A stretch of DNA of 64,000 bases from Triglochin maritima (taxonomy: Eukaryota > Streptophyta > Magnoliopsida > Alismatales > Juncaginaceae). The DNA lies in the NCBI GenBank assembly GCA_963682175.1, contig OY821777.1:17938001-18002000 (forward strand), given 5' to 3'. Positions 10,950 through 22,384 of this stretch are shown piece after piece. Position 1 is the first letter of the stretch. Each line of letters begins with the position of its first letter. Made by a program: the position numbers and the translations under genes. The notes beneath the pieces are model-generated. The model had not been told where the DNA came from. It worked only from the letters and a program-made list of their open reading frames with translations, and made no database searches.

Positions 10950-13080
10950 ACTAAAAGTAACTTACAATTGAACAATATTCTTCAATGATTTCCTTGGTTT
11001 ATCTGATGTTAGACAATCAAACCAATATGCACTATATCGGGAACTAAAACAGTCAACATCCAATTATCACTAAAAACATATCATGTTGCATAAAATTATT
11101 AATCATTTAATACTAATATAACAAGCAATATAAAATATAATGAAATACTTACGCCTCCCAATATGGTGTTAGATAAATCTTCTTCCCACAATCACACATA
11201 ACATTAGCAATCTTTTGGGCTCTAGTGTCATTGTTTGAATTGTCGGGATACATGAATATTGTGGGACATAAATTACCACTTAAAAGGCAATTCGTAGAGA
11301 ACCTTATTCAAAAATCAATATATGATAATTATTATTAAAACAATTCTTAATGAAATATATAAAAAGACAAAATTTCTTACTTTAAATGAACTTGGATTAT
11401 TGTTATACAAAATTTTACCATCCTTAAAAATTACATGACATCTTTTATTATGACATAGAACTTAGTTTCGATGATATCGTCGATCATGGAACTTACAATT
11501 GCTTTATTCATAACAATTTCAACAATAGAATCTTCATCCTCTTTCGTATCAAATTGTATAACATTTGACAATTGGGGGAAAATTGTCTCCCATCAGTTAC
11601 AATTTCATTTTCAGATTGATTGGATGTTGGACCTTCAACCTTATGAAATTAAAAAAATTATATTATTAGAATATATTTACATGATTACTATATATCAACC
11701 AATTATGTAATTATTAAAATAAAAGTTGATACATTTGTCATCTTTAATTTAATCAATGAACGAGAGTATTGAAACACCCATCCTTCAGCACCGCTCACCA
11801 TCTGAAATTCAAATTCAGGATACGGTAGGAGTGCATCACCGCAGACAGAAGTATCCAAAGTCATGTTCGAATTCTTGGATTCAATTTGTTTACCGAGATG
11901 TAACTTCAGTGTGTACACCATTCCATATGCTACAAGTCGCATATCTGGATTATTCACAAAGAGTTCACATTCAGCTTCATCTTGTAAATATCAAAACGAA
12001 ATTTATCACATGTAATCCGGCCCGCCACACCAACCCTCATTCACCACGGATACCTAGGGGAACGTAACAAAAAATAAATACTTAACAACTGTAATTTTAC
12101 CTCAAAATTGCCAAGTGTGTTCTGCTCAAATCTTTCTTGCAGAAACAATTCCCTATGTGGTACACTTGAAGCAGTATGGGGGATTAGTAAATCTACATTT
12201 GTGACAATTTCGATGGAAACTCCAAGGTGATTATACAAACTCTTCATCAGGCTTTCCAGGTAATGGATTTTCTCGTTGCATTTCACGTGATCACTTTTGG
12301 AATGTCTCTGTGAGGATGATGACCCATAATACAAACGTAGTCCTATTCGACTACCTACACTGCGTATTCGCTGAAGATGCCCCTCCTTACCCAAGGTTGT
12401 GGACGATATATCATTTCTTCCATTTGAAACGAATTATCCTTGGGATGCTTTCATTGAAACTTCATCCTATACGAAAATAATTTTAGATATTCTTATTAAT
12501 TTGTTGTTGTTGTTATTAATTAATAACCACATACACAAAGCATCTAAATTAAAATTAACTTACAATCTTAGAGGCAACTAGTTCAGTCACCACATTAATG
12601 TAACTATCTTCCGAAGTAATATGCGCTTTCTTCCACTTCTCTTCTCTAGAAATTGGAGATGGAGACAACAAATTACTTGCCTGCTCTTCACTCATACTCG
12701 CTTCTTTTTTTGGGAATTTTTTTCCATTATCGTCTCTTCCTTAAGTTTACGGTAACCGCCTCTGGACAATCTATGCTTAAATTTGTTACTAGATTGTCGT
12801 TTGTTGTTCAACTCTCATATTTCTTGAAAAAAGAATTTAATGAATCAATTATCAAAATAAACATAATAAATTCTACGTATTAAAATATGAGTATATATAT
12901 TATCATAAATTCTGGAGAAAGTCTGGTTCTTTTGAAAGCAGCCCATGAACTCGACGAAATGAAATTGTAAATAGCACAAGGATCACGATCCCTATATTCC
13001 CCAAACATTAACATGTATGTGAGCCTTCTTTTAAAGTGTCTCCACCGGTTACCCACATACGAAATCCATTTTTTCTTCAA
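10950..13080 (-). pseudogene. CACTA accessory gene: Ptta/En/Spm domain plus Ulp1-like protease, decayed
   Basis: Read on the minus strand, conserved blocks appear in family order. 13080-12880 reads VGNRWRHFKRRLT, then DPCAIYNFISSSSWAAF and RLSPEF, matching the plant transposase Ptta/En/Spm domain. 12394-12041 is a charged, poorly conserved spacer. 11957-11703 carries VAYGMVY and DALLPYPEFE with GAEGWVFQ, a block normally downstream of that domain. 11305-11155 carries FMYPDNSNNDTRAQKIANVM and a following PYW. About 11070-10965 holds NWMLTVLVP and YWFDCL, the Ulp1 cysteine protease core. Blocks are separated by intron-like AT-rich gaps; a donor-like GTAAGT follows the PYWEA block. A one-base frameshift splits the Ulp1 core, and the usual catalytic His of HW reads Asn. 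Probably non-functional. Confidence 0.7.
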
Positions 13081-13559
13081 CGCTTTAGTGGATTAAAAAT
13101 GAATTTGCCCTACAATCAAAAAAATGTAAATTAGAATCAATAAGAGGGAGAATTTTAAATAAAACTAATCAACAAAAATATACCATTACATCCTCCCAAA
13201 TTTGTTCTTTTAGACAAGAATCAACTTATGACCACTTTTCAATACAAATATGAACATTGGTTCTAGCGAGGGTACACAAATAACTATTCCAATAAAAAAA
13301 ATTCTCTCTGATCGGCTCTTAGACAGAATCAAAGTCCAAAGGTAGTGAACCTTCACATTTTATTTTTAACAAAAAACCCTTCTAGATTGAGTACTAGATC
13401 CAAAGTTGGAGTCATTTTGAATATGGTTTCCGACTATGATATCCACAATGGATAAAAAAATAACTTGGCTACTAAAATCTTTTATATTTTTGAAATTTAT
13501 TTACAGGTGAGCATTTTCTAGGAGAATGAATCTGAGACAAAAGCAATCATAATTCTGGG

Positions 13560-14300
13560 TAAGGTGTTTTTACGAATACCCTACCATATCAGATAAATTA
13601 CACACCGACGTGGAAGACCATGTTCATGCCTCAATAACCAGAATACGAAATTTGTATTCCGTTTTCATATTTATATTTATAGCCAAATAACATGATATGA
13701 AATAAGTTTTCGAGGAAAAAAAATTCCAACCAACAAAAGAAATATTGACGGAAGACTCCCCATCAAAGAAAAGTTTTCACGCAATGAACAAAGAAATGTT
13801 GTTTGTCATAGACTTACATTTCGGCGTTGCCAAACAGGAGAGGTCGCTCAAGGAACGGGGTTTCCTTGAAGGAGAGGTCGCGTGAGTATGGGGAGAGGAA
13901 TGCTTTGGTCAAGGAAAGGAAGAATTTTGTGTTTCTTGAATTTTGGGTTTGGGAATACCCTATCACGTCGGACACATTACATAGCGATGTGGAAGACCCC
14001 CTACCACGTCGGATTAATTAAATACTGACGTGGTAGGGTATGAATTATTTATAACCCTACCACATCAGCTTAATTAACTACTGACGTGGTAGGGGACGTC
14101 CACGTTAGTCTCCACAACCGACGTAGTAGTGTATGAATTATTTAAAAAATCATAAATGGACCCTTCCATGTTGGTCAATGTAACCGTCGACGTGGAAGAC
14201 CCCCTACCACGTCGGATTCTAAGACCGACGTTGTAGGGTATTGAGTCATGGACACTACCACATCGGTTTGTGAACATCCGACGTGGTAAATTGTCTGCCA
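13560..14300. repeat. CACTA-type subterminal repeat field (CTACCACGTCGG units)
   Basis: Many copies of CTACCACGTCGG and its complement CCGACGTGGTAG, with variants such as CTACCACATCAG, occur in both orientations spaced by AATTAATTA-like linkers. This is the arrangement of transposase-binding subterminal repeats in En/Spm elements. It lies just upstream of the minus-strand CACTA gene and probably marks that element's 5' end. I could not identify a terminal CACTA motif. Confidence 0.6.
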
Positions 14301-14829
14301 TGTCGTTTTGGTAACATCCAACGTTTTAGTGACAACGTAGTTTACCAAATTTCCAACAATGAATAATACATAATTAACTACATCATTGATGTTCAAATTT
14401 ACACTCGGAAATAAATATCCTACTCTTTCAATCAGCTACGCCACGCGGGAGACCGATGTACTTTACCTCCCATAATATATTGTCTTTTTTTAAAAGATTC
14501 AAACCCCACAGTGCCAATAGTGCAAGGAATTTTCTTTCTTTTCGGGACTTATCTTTCTTAAATTTTATTTTTTTTAAAAAGCGACTCCATAATATATTGT
14601 CACGCTCTCTGTCGATCTTTGTCTTCTCTCTTATATGATCTATTATTACCGTCGTGTCTCTCCCTTCTACGATAGGATTTATTATTTCTTGATTTGGGTC
14701 TCATTCTTCTCTCTCTTCTATTATTTATGACCGTTTCCCTTTTGCGAAACGACAAACCATTATGATATTCATCAAAAAACAAATGGTAGAGAAAATATCA
14801 AAATATATAGTACGTAGGCATGTCTATTA
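14286..14829 (+). repeat. Left flank of Harbinger, duplicated at 19021-19557
   Basis: The sequence from GTAAATTGTCTGCC to GTCTATTA recurs with small differences at 19021-19557. It ends in GTCTATTA (14822-14829) directly before the Harbinger terminus; the same octamer ends the second copy. Confidence 0.85.
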
Positions 14830-15252
14830 GGCCATCACTAACCATGACCTGGACGACCCGGTCATCAGCTCTCTCTCTCTTCAAAATCAGCTTTCTCTCT
14901 CTTCCACATCAGCTTTCTCTTTCCTCAACCCACCTTCTTCTCTTTCCTACACTATTCATCTCTTAACCACAACCCAACACAACCCACAACAACCTACCTC
15001 TCTCCTCCACATCATCTTTTATTTCCACTAACTTTTATTATATTCCAAAATCAATTATATTTACTCAAAACATTAATAATTCAAACAAATATTTATTAAT
15101 AAGCAAATAATTATTTTTATCAATAAAAAACAAAATACATATTTATTTAAACCATTATACGTAGCGTAATACAATAAAATATTACATTACCTTAATTTCA
15201 TTAAAATGAAAATGCATACTACTAAAAAAAATTAATTTGAGGTTCCCCCGAA

Positions 15253-16550
15253 TCATTGCCATATGTGCTCGATCAAGTCATATCTTAGGGTGAGATGCCT
15301 GTTTTTTTCACGAATGCGTTCTCTGGTGTCCATATACGTATCAAGATTGACAACACGACCGGTGGAGAACTGATTCGAACCCAGAGTTGATGTGCCCCCT
15401 AAGTTGGGCGGGAGGTCCTGATCAAACTCTGTTGTATCATAAAGAGTGGAATATGAGTCTCGTTCGTCCTCTACATGTTGTGCATTATGATGCACGCAGT
15501 GATGATCTTGCTCAGCAGGTCAATGTTCCACGCAAGAGCAGGAGCTTTTATGATTGCCCACCGCGCCTGTAGCACTCCAAATGCACGTTCGACGTCTTTA
15601 CGCACTCCTTCTTGACATTGTGCAAATAATCTGTCCTTAGGAGTTTGGGGTAAAGGGATAGACTTCACGAAAGCTGCCCACTGCGGATAAATACCATCTG
15701 TAAGGTAATATCCCATATTATAAGGATGACCGTTGACAGAGTATTGGACAGTAGGCGCACGTCCTTCTAAGACATTATTAAACACAGGAGACCGCTGAAG
15801 GACGTTTAGGTCGTTACAAGACCCTGGAACACCGAAGAAGGAATGTCATATCCAGAGGTCATACGACGCTACAGCCTCTAGGATAACAGTGGGTTTTCCA
15901 CTACGTCCTTGGAATTGTCCTTTCCAAGCAGATGGACAATTCTTCCATTGCCAGTGCATACAGTCGATGCTCCCCAACATTCCCGGAAAGCCTCGTTGCT
16001 CAGCAACGTGTAACAGCCTTGCTAAGTCCTCTGATGTGGGACTTCGCAGATATTCTTCCTGAAAGTTGAGTATGACCCCTTCCACAAATTTTTGGAGAGA
16101 CTTTCTTGCCGTTTCCTGGCTCATCCGCAGGTACTCGTCCACGTTATCAGCTGATACACCATAAGCTAACATTCGGAGAGCTGCAGTTATTTTTTACAGT
16201 CCTGATATTGCAAGTCGCCCCGTGGCGTCTGGCCTTCGTTGGAAGATCACCTCGGAGGCCTCAACTGCGTTTGATATTCGGAGGAATACATGCTTCCTCA
16301 TTCTAAACCTTCTTCTGAAAATACTAGGACCATACACAGGATCGTCAGCAAAATAATCAGAATATAGATTGGCGTAACCTGTTTCTCTACGTCTATCGGG
16401 ACCGGTTTTCCTTCTAGCTCGAACTTGCCTTCTTACAGGTGGACGAGAGGTATGCTGCGAAAGGTAGTCTATTACTTCATCAGTTAGTTCGTTTCCCTCA
16501 TCGTCAGAGGAATTACTTGTTGAGGACGGAACACTACTAGCAGAAGACAT
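15253..16550 (-). pseudogene. PIF/Harbinger DDE transposase with three lesions
   Basis: Reading from ATG at 16550, the protein begins with a Ser/Asp-rich tail, then a helix-turn-helix-like region. Family landmarks follow: ALRMLAYG, SIDCMHW (first catalytic Asp), TDGIYP (second Asp) and DVERAFGVLQARW (Glu). The three catalytic acidic residues therefore survive. The frame is broken three times: a stop after RLAISGL near 16195 with apparent loss of a few codons, TGA at about 15846 in a position where the family has Trp, and a frameshift after IIMHNM near 15471-15490. The C-terminal tail runs to about 15253. The protein would cut and reinsert element DNA with its Myb-like partner; as it stands the gene should not make a full product. 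Confidence 0.85.
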
Positions 16551-16599
16551 ATTTCTGCCACACGTTGATAGTGAATGTGATTGTGGATATGCCTTAATC

Positions 16600-17110
16600 C
16601 CCTATTTATGGAGAAAGTGTGCAAGGTTGTGAAAAAGTGGGTGAGGTTGTGGTTAAGAGTTTGAGGTTGTGATTGGGGTCGTGAGGTTGAGAAAAAGTGG
16701 GTGCGGTTGTGGTTAAGTGTTTGAGGTTGTCATTGGGGTCGTGAGGTTGAGAAAAAGTGGGTGCGGTTGTGGTTAAGAGTGTGAGGTTGAGAAAAAGTGG
16801 GTAAGGTTGTGGTTAAGAAAATGAGGTTGTGCTTGGGGTCGTGAGGTTGAGAAAAAGAGTGCAAGGTTGAGAAAAAGTGGGTAAGGTTGTGGTTAAGAGT
16901 TTGAGGTTGTGAAAAAGTTGGTAAGGTTGTGGTTAAGAGTTTGAGGTTGTGGTTGGGGTTGTGAAAAAGTTGTGAGAAAGTGGTACGGTTGTGACAAAGT
17001 GTTGCGGTTGTGGTTAAGATAGAGGTGTGGTTGTGAGAAAGTGGTGCGGTTGTGACAAAGTGTTGCGGTTGTGGTTAAGAAAGTGAGACAGTGGTGTGGT
17101 TGTGAGATAG
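16600..17110. repeat. Degenerate minisatellite between the divergent Harbinger genes
   Basis: Imperfect units built from GAGGTTGTGGTTAAGAGT, GAGAAAAAGTGG and GGTTGTGATTGGGGTCGT repeat across about 500 bp. This is the shared upstream region of both Harbinger genes, so the array occupies the bidirectional promoter and may bind the Myb-like protein. Confidence 0.85.
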
Positions 17111-17189
17111 TGTATAAATGCCACACAAGTCCTTCGAAGTCATCACACCATCTAAACACCGAAACATCCATTTCAAAACTTCACTGACA

Positions 17190-18269
17190 ATGTCGTCATC
17201 TGAGAGTAGTGATTCTCACGAAACGTCTCTCCCAAGTCGCCCTCCCTTCAGTGGATTCGGTTTCTCCCAATTCACCGACCCATCTTCCTACTACAACCCA
17301 AACTTCGCAAGTGGTTCCCAACCTCCACCACCTCAAAACCTTTACTACCCCAGTGGGTCCCAAAATCCACCGACGCACAACCCTTACTACCATAGTGGGT
17401 CCCAACCCTTCTACTAGTACCAAAATCCTCAACATCCACCGCCGCAAAACACGTTCTACCCGTACCAAAATCCACCACCGCAAAACCCGTTCTACCCGTA
17501 CCAAAATCCTCAACATCCACCGCAGCCAAATGTACTGCAGATGTATTCTGACCTCCTGAGTAATGAGTCGACTGAGTTCCAACCTCATGAAAATGTAGAC
17601 CATTGTCCCGCAAACCTATCTCAACAGTCACCAAAAACAAACACGGTAAGCAAACGTGGTTGGTCTTGTATGGAAGACGAGGCTCTCGTTTCTGCTTACA
17701 TCTCCGTTACCACGGACACGGTAGTGGGAACGAACCAGAAAAATAACCAATTTTGGGCGAAAGTAAAATTTATATACGACGACGCCGCCCTTACTAATTA
17801 CCAACTCTCACCTAGAAACCAAGAGGCAATCAAAGGTCGTTGGAGGAGAATAAATCACGCAAGAAGCAAATGGGCGGGTATCTATGACGAAGCAACAAGA
17901 CGGATGACAAGTGGACAAAACGAGGATGACGTGATGAAAGAAGCTCATCAAATTTACCAGAGTGAGACCAACACCGGCTTTCAATACTCACACGCCTGGA
18001 GAATTTTGAAACAATACCCAAAGTGGAGATCCTTGGGCTCCATACGCAATTTTTCGAGCAGACAATCTTCCGGGTCTTCCAATAAACGAAGTTGTACTGA
18101 CCCGTCTGGCTCCGGGTCCTCAACTAAACGAAGTCGGACGGAGCCATTCGAAGAGGAAGGCCATGAAAGCTCGCCTCCTAATTTTCCTATTCGACGGAGT
18201 CTATTAGATAGATATATGAAAGCTAGATTACAAGCACGTGTTGTAAAAGTAGATATCTTCTTTTTGTGA
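17190..18269 (+). pseudogene. PIF/Harbinger Myb/SANT-like DNA-binding ORF, one premature stop
   Basis: The start ATG 17190 is chosen because it opens with an acidic Ser-rich run (SSSESSDSHE) typical of these proteins. A Pro/Tyr/Gln-rich repeat segment with YPYQNP motifs follows, interrupted by a TAG at 17415-17417. Near residues 156-235 there is a trihelix/Myb-like block with GWSCMEDEALVSAY and EAIKGRWRRINHARSKW, then EAHQIYQSETNTGFQYSHAW and a nuclear-type Lys/Arg-rich tail. In PIF/Harbinger elements this partner binds subterminal DNA and helps import the transposase. Apart from the single stop the frame is open, so the break may be recent. Confidence 0.8.
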
Positions 18270-18489
18270 ACTGGTTCTGTGGCGCGCAGTGGTGGCGCAT
18301 CCGAGTTCACATCAGAAAGCTGCATGCGTTTCACGTCGGGTACCTTCGAATCTAGTGGGGATGAATCGCGTGGAATCCAAGTTCCCATGAAAAATCGTTG
18401 AGTTCGTATCACTTTCGGCGTAATCCAACGGTAGAGAAGATTGAATGACTTTTCTATTTTGAAAGTACTTAATATCTTTTAATTGGTTC

Positions 18490-18790
18490 ATGTTAAGAAT
18501 TCCAAAGGTTTTGTAGATGATTTGTTTTCTTTAACCCCCAATAATTTAAGTAGATTTTACTCTTATTAATATAGTGTAATTCCATTTATTTTGGTTGTAA
18601 CATCTACTACATCATCACCCTATATATAAGGACTATTGTACATATTTGGTGATAAGAAAATAAAACATATATCTCTCTTCTTTTCACTATTTTCTTCTTT
18701 AGATTGTTTGTTTTACAACACGTTATCAACACGATAGTTTCTTGTATAAACGACCGAAGTATGTGCTGATTATAATCTTGGTAATTTCTC
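18490..18790 (+). other. Possible copia LTR end fragment
   Basis: A TATA-like CCTATATATAAGGAC near 18620 is followed about 100 bp later by TTACAACACGTTATCAACACG. That resembles the LTR-end and primer region of some plant Ty1/copia elements. No coding follows. Tentative. Confidence 0.35.
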
Positions 18791-19020
18791 AATAAAAAAA
18801 GTTACTGTTTTGAGATTTTATATATTTCAGTGTTTTCTCATGTATGCTTTTGTTTATGCAAGTAATTGATGATTTCTGAATTGTGTTGACAATTAGTCAT
18901 GACACACATTAATATTTTATTTGGAATATTTTTTGCTCACAATATTATTTATGTTATATGTAGATCTACAATTGTACTTTAGCATTTTCTATTCTTGATT
19001 CACTTAATAAAAAAGAGGGA

Positions 19021-19768
19021 GTAAATTGTCTGCCATGTCGTTTTGGTAACATCCAACGTGTCAGTGACAACGTAGTTAACTACAACAATGAATAATACAT
19101 AATTAACTACATCATTGATGTTCAAATTTACATTCGGAAATAAACATCCTACTCCTTCAATCAGCTACGCCACGGGAGACCGATGTACTTTACCTCCCAT
19201 AATATATTGTCTTTTTTTAAAAGATTCAAACCCCACAGTGCCAATAGTGCTAGGAATTTTCTTTCTTTTCGGAACTTATCTATCTTTAATTTTATTTTAA
19301 CAAAAGCGACTCCATAATATATTGTCACGTTCTCTGTCGATCTTTGTCTTCTTCTCTCTTATATCATCTATTATTACCGTCGTGTCTCTCCCTTCTACGA
19401 CAGGATTTATTATTTCTTGATTTGGGTCTCATTCTTCTCTCTCTTCTATTATTTATGACCGTTTCCCTTTTGCGAAACGACAAACCATACTGATATTCAT
19501 CAAAAAACAAATGGTAGAGAAAATATCAAAATATATAGTACGTAGGCATGTCTATTAGATAGATGCAGTGGTGGCGCATCCGAGTTCACATCAGAAAGCT
19601 GCATGCGTTTCACGTCCGGTACCTTCAAATCTAGTGGGGATGAATCGCGTGGAATCCAAGTTCCCATGCAAAATCGTTGAGTTCGTATCACTTTCGGCAT
19701 AATCCAACGGTAGAGAAGATTGAATGACTTTTCTATTTTGAAAGTACTTAATATCTTTTAATTGGTTC
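19021..19768 (+). repeat. Paralogous block lacking the Harbinger cassette
   Basis: 19021-19557 matches 14286-14829 and 19565-19768 matches 18286-18489. The Harbinger element is absent. The junction reads GTCTATTA GATAGAT GCAGTGG. GTCTATTAGATAGAT also occurs inside the Myb ORF (18200-18214), suggesting the block arose by duplication followed by deletion at the shared GTCTATTA rather than being a pristine empty site. Confidence 0.8.
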
Positions 19769-19837
19769 CCACGTTTCTAACTAACAATGCTAAGAGTCGG
19801 TCCCAAGTCATTACTAATATAATATTACGTGCTCTGT

Positions 19838-19916
19838 CAAGTATCAACTGAGCTAACCACAATCGGTAGGATGTAACGCCTCCTTGAGACGTGAGGATCA
19901 AATTCCATTTTTAAAC
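19838..19916 (+). repeat. SINE-like tRNA-derived fragment
   Basis: AGCTAACCACAATCGGTAGGATG resembles a Pol III box A region, and GAGGATCAAATTCC about 30 bp later resembles box B. No clear SINE tail or target duplication was seen. Confidence 0.35.
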
Positions 19917-20532
19917 GCAAAGGGTACATAGTTGTAGAGTTTGTCTGTCTACATTCATGAGTTTATCCATCTACTGCAATTGTAAGAAAATAATTCCCAA
20001 TGATAAAACGAAGAATAAGGCAGACCAATTAATAGGATTAATTATGGTTAGCTATTTTGAATTATACAATGACAGGTGCGTTTGGGTCAAGGTCCCAAAT
20101 GTCAACTTATGGGAACATGGATTCAAGAGTAACTTCTTCTCGAGAGGTTAAGAATTGTTTGGATGGATTGAAAGTTCTGATAGTATGTGATGTCTTGTCA
20201 AATTAAATTCTTAAATTAACTTCAGAGTTTAATTAAATAAAAGTTTATATATGAATATGTTGAAAATAAGCAGGGATAGATTGGTCAAAAAAATCCAACA
20301 AGTAGGGAAATTGTCAGAAGCTCCCCTCACAACTTCTCTGTACAATACAAATCTGGTACCTTGAATTCCGTGCTAGAACTAGTTTCTCAACTCCCAAAAT
20401 AATATTTGGATTTGGTATTTTACTATAGCAACTTCTAGAGTTGGATCTACTACGAAAATTTGCATCCAAAAGCCCTCGATGTGTGATATCAGTTTGCCCA
20501 TCTACACGTGTCTATCACATTTCTTATATTTT
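19917..20532. other. No gene recognised
   Basis: Mixed AT-rich sequence with only short accidental ORFs and no domain. Confidence 0.5.
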
Positions 20533-20695
20533 ACTTTTGTATCACTTTTGAACTCTTCTTGAAATTTAAACTTGATCGACAAGTTTTGTAACACTTTTGT
20601 ACGCTACTTGAGATTTAAACTTGATTGACAAGTTTTGTAACAGTTTTGTACCCTACTTGAAATTTAAAACTTAATTGATCGACAAGTTTCAAAAT
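20533..20695 (+). repeat. Three tandem ~55-bp repeats
   Basis: Three units share TTTTGTA-CACTTTTG, then CTACTTGAAATTTAAACTTGAT and GACAAG. They differ by a few substitutions and short indels. No coding sense. Confidence 0.8.
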
Positions 20696-21119
20696 TAAAA
20701 AATGATTAGAATCCTCTCTGATCCTTGGAGAATTGGAGGTCAAATTCCATTAATCCTAGCCATTCCTTTTAAATGGGTGGTACAAAACACATCCCTATTC
20801 TCATTAAATGCTCTTTACAATTGGAATTACACCGTACGAGTGGACTTGTGCCGCTAATGTTCCTGGTTCAAAATAAATATATCATAAGATATAACGATAA
20901 TATTAATATGACCGCAATTTCAATGGGGTGATAAATTTCTTAACAATTTGACACGAAACATGAAAACACGACACGAAAAAGAGTGTTTGGGTTAGAAGTT
21001 TTCACGTCGTGTTCATGTAGCACATATCAGACACGAAAAAAAATTCTTGTCGTTTTCGTGTACGTGAAAATGCCCGAATATACACGATAATATTATTATG
21101 ACCACAATTTCAAACAATT

Positions 21120-21260
21120 ATGCATGTTATCGCAGTGGTAAGGTCGACTCCAGTTACACGAGAGGACGCGGGTTCGAAACTCATTGAACTTGCATCTACA
21201 ATGGAATAATACCGGCAGCTAACCATTCCACCGGTCCACGTGGTTGTCAATTTGTTGTTC
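21120..21260 (+). repeat. tRNA-derived SINE-like sequence
   Basis: GTTATCGCAGTGGTAAGGTCG fits a Pol III box A and GCGGGTTCGAAACTC, about 35 bp later, fits box B. This is a tRNA-like head without the folding of a complete tRNA. The 3' end is not sharply defined. Confidence 0.55.
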
Positions 21261-21310
21261 TAGATTGAATATAATATATCTTAAACATGATTCAGTTGTG
21301 TGAAGCTTTA

Positions 21311-21361
21311 GTCCCACATTGGTGAAATTCCGATTTTCACTCTCATTCCCACCTATAAATA
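21311..21361 (+). promoter_or_regulatory. USE-like motif plus TATA box of an unassigned LTR-like element
   Basis: GTCCCACATTG (21311-21321) and TATAAATA (21354-21361) are separated by exactly 32 nt, as in the A1/A2 LTRs, although the surrounding sequence is unrelated. An AATAAA signal lies about 85 bp further on. It looks like a short LTR or TRIM without recognisable internal coding. Confidence 0.6.
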
Positions 21362-21639
21362 CTCACGAGAGGGGTTTCACATAGCACATCTCCTGGTCAT
21401 GAAGCCTTCCTTGGTGAAGATGAACAAATTTTGTTCTCTTACGTAATAAAATCAATTCTTGATTTTCGAAATTAAATAAAAGTTTCGTGTATTTCCGGGT
21501 ATCTACTCATATCCTTCTCATCAGCACTGTGTCGTGTTTACACGAACCTAGGAGGGTCATGTTGTTGTACAATCAAATTGGCTAATATACATGAAAAAAA
21601 AACGACACAAAAGTATACGACACGACATGATTGGCAAGT

Positions 21640-22384
21640 CTAGTTATAACATCAAAACATAGTCATTTTAATTCTAACATATTAGTTATAGAAGTAATTA
21701 AAAATACGTTTATCCTCATAATTGGTATCTATATTCTTATATAGGGAATCTTTTTTATACAGTATCAACATTAATATTTATATTTGGTAAATACAAATAA
21801 GAATTTACGAAGGAAAAACTCAAATAACGATCCATGCTTTTACTGTTATATGGTTCAGATTCCAAGAATTGTACCTCTCCAATTTTCCAAGAATTGGAAA
21901 GGATCCTAGTCCATCTAAACATAGTTGACTGGGCAAATTGTAACTCGAAGTAGATTAATGAGAGGGATAGCCCGTGAGAAAAATTGTCTTCTTCTGCCGC
22001 CTAATATATCCTCATTTTCTTTTGATCCAATGATCGCTGATGACGGACATTTCTCCATCCAAGGCTTATCCTATTGGATCGCAAAATCCTCACGGGCTCC
22101 AATTATTTTGCAGCATCCTTTGTCTGCTCTCTCGTAAAATCTGTAGTGGATCTGACATTGGCGCATCCAAGAAGGCGAGGCTTATCTTGAGTTATTATCC
22201 ATGGGGTTCTTTTTACAGGTTCCAAAATATTATTATCAATTATTATTTTTAGTCATGATCTTTTGCTTATTCTCTCCTAAAATTAATCTCAAATTGTCAC
22301 ATAAGCTTCCTAAAAAACGTTTAATTAAATCTGGAATCAATAAAACCCATAATCTAATTAATCTCTTAATAATTCAGGCAAAAA
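21640..22384. other. No gene recognised
   Basis: AT-rich intergenic DNA with short accidental ORFs. The last 100 bp share words with the sequence around 62.4 kb and may belong to the same decayed retroelement. Confidence 0.45.

Larger units (their letters stand above)
14830..18285 (+). mobile_element. PIF/Harbinger-type DNA transposon, degenerate
   Basis: The left end reads GGCCATCACTAACCATGACC after TTA, matching the GGCC-type termini and TTA/TWA target preference of plant PIF/Harbinger elements. It holds the two diagnostic genes in divergent orientation: a DDE transposase on the minus strand (16550-15253) and a Myb/SANT-like ORF on the plus strand (17190-18269). A matching right terminal inverted repeat is not visible near 18.2-18.3 kb, so the right end may be deleted; the stated end is the junction with duplicated flanking DNA. 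Confidence 0.75.
20945..21640. other. Possible hAT-like fragment with CGTGTCGTGT ends, invaded by other repeats
   Basis: ACACGACACGAAAAAG near 20975 and ACGACACGACATG near 21618 are inverted versions of one another, and similar CACGTCGTGTTC words lie between. A SINE-like piece and an LTR-like promoter lie inside. A 40-bp segment around ACGATAATATTA also occurs twice (about 20893 and 21083). Target duplications were not resolved. Confidence 0.3.

Noticed and set aside
16600..17110. CRISPR-like array
   Set aside because: Repeats are degenerate, have no unique spacers, and the DNA is plant nuclear.
17196..17640. Minus-strand ORFs opposite the Harbinger Myb ORF
   Set aside because: Overlap a recognised plus-strand coding region and have low-complexity composition.
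21120..21260. Functional tRNA gene
   Set aside because: Box A and box B words are present but no acceptor or anticodon stems pair properly; SINE-like.
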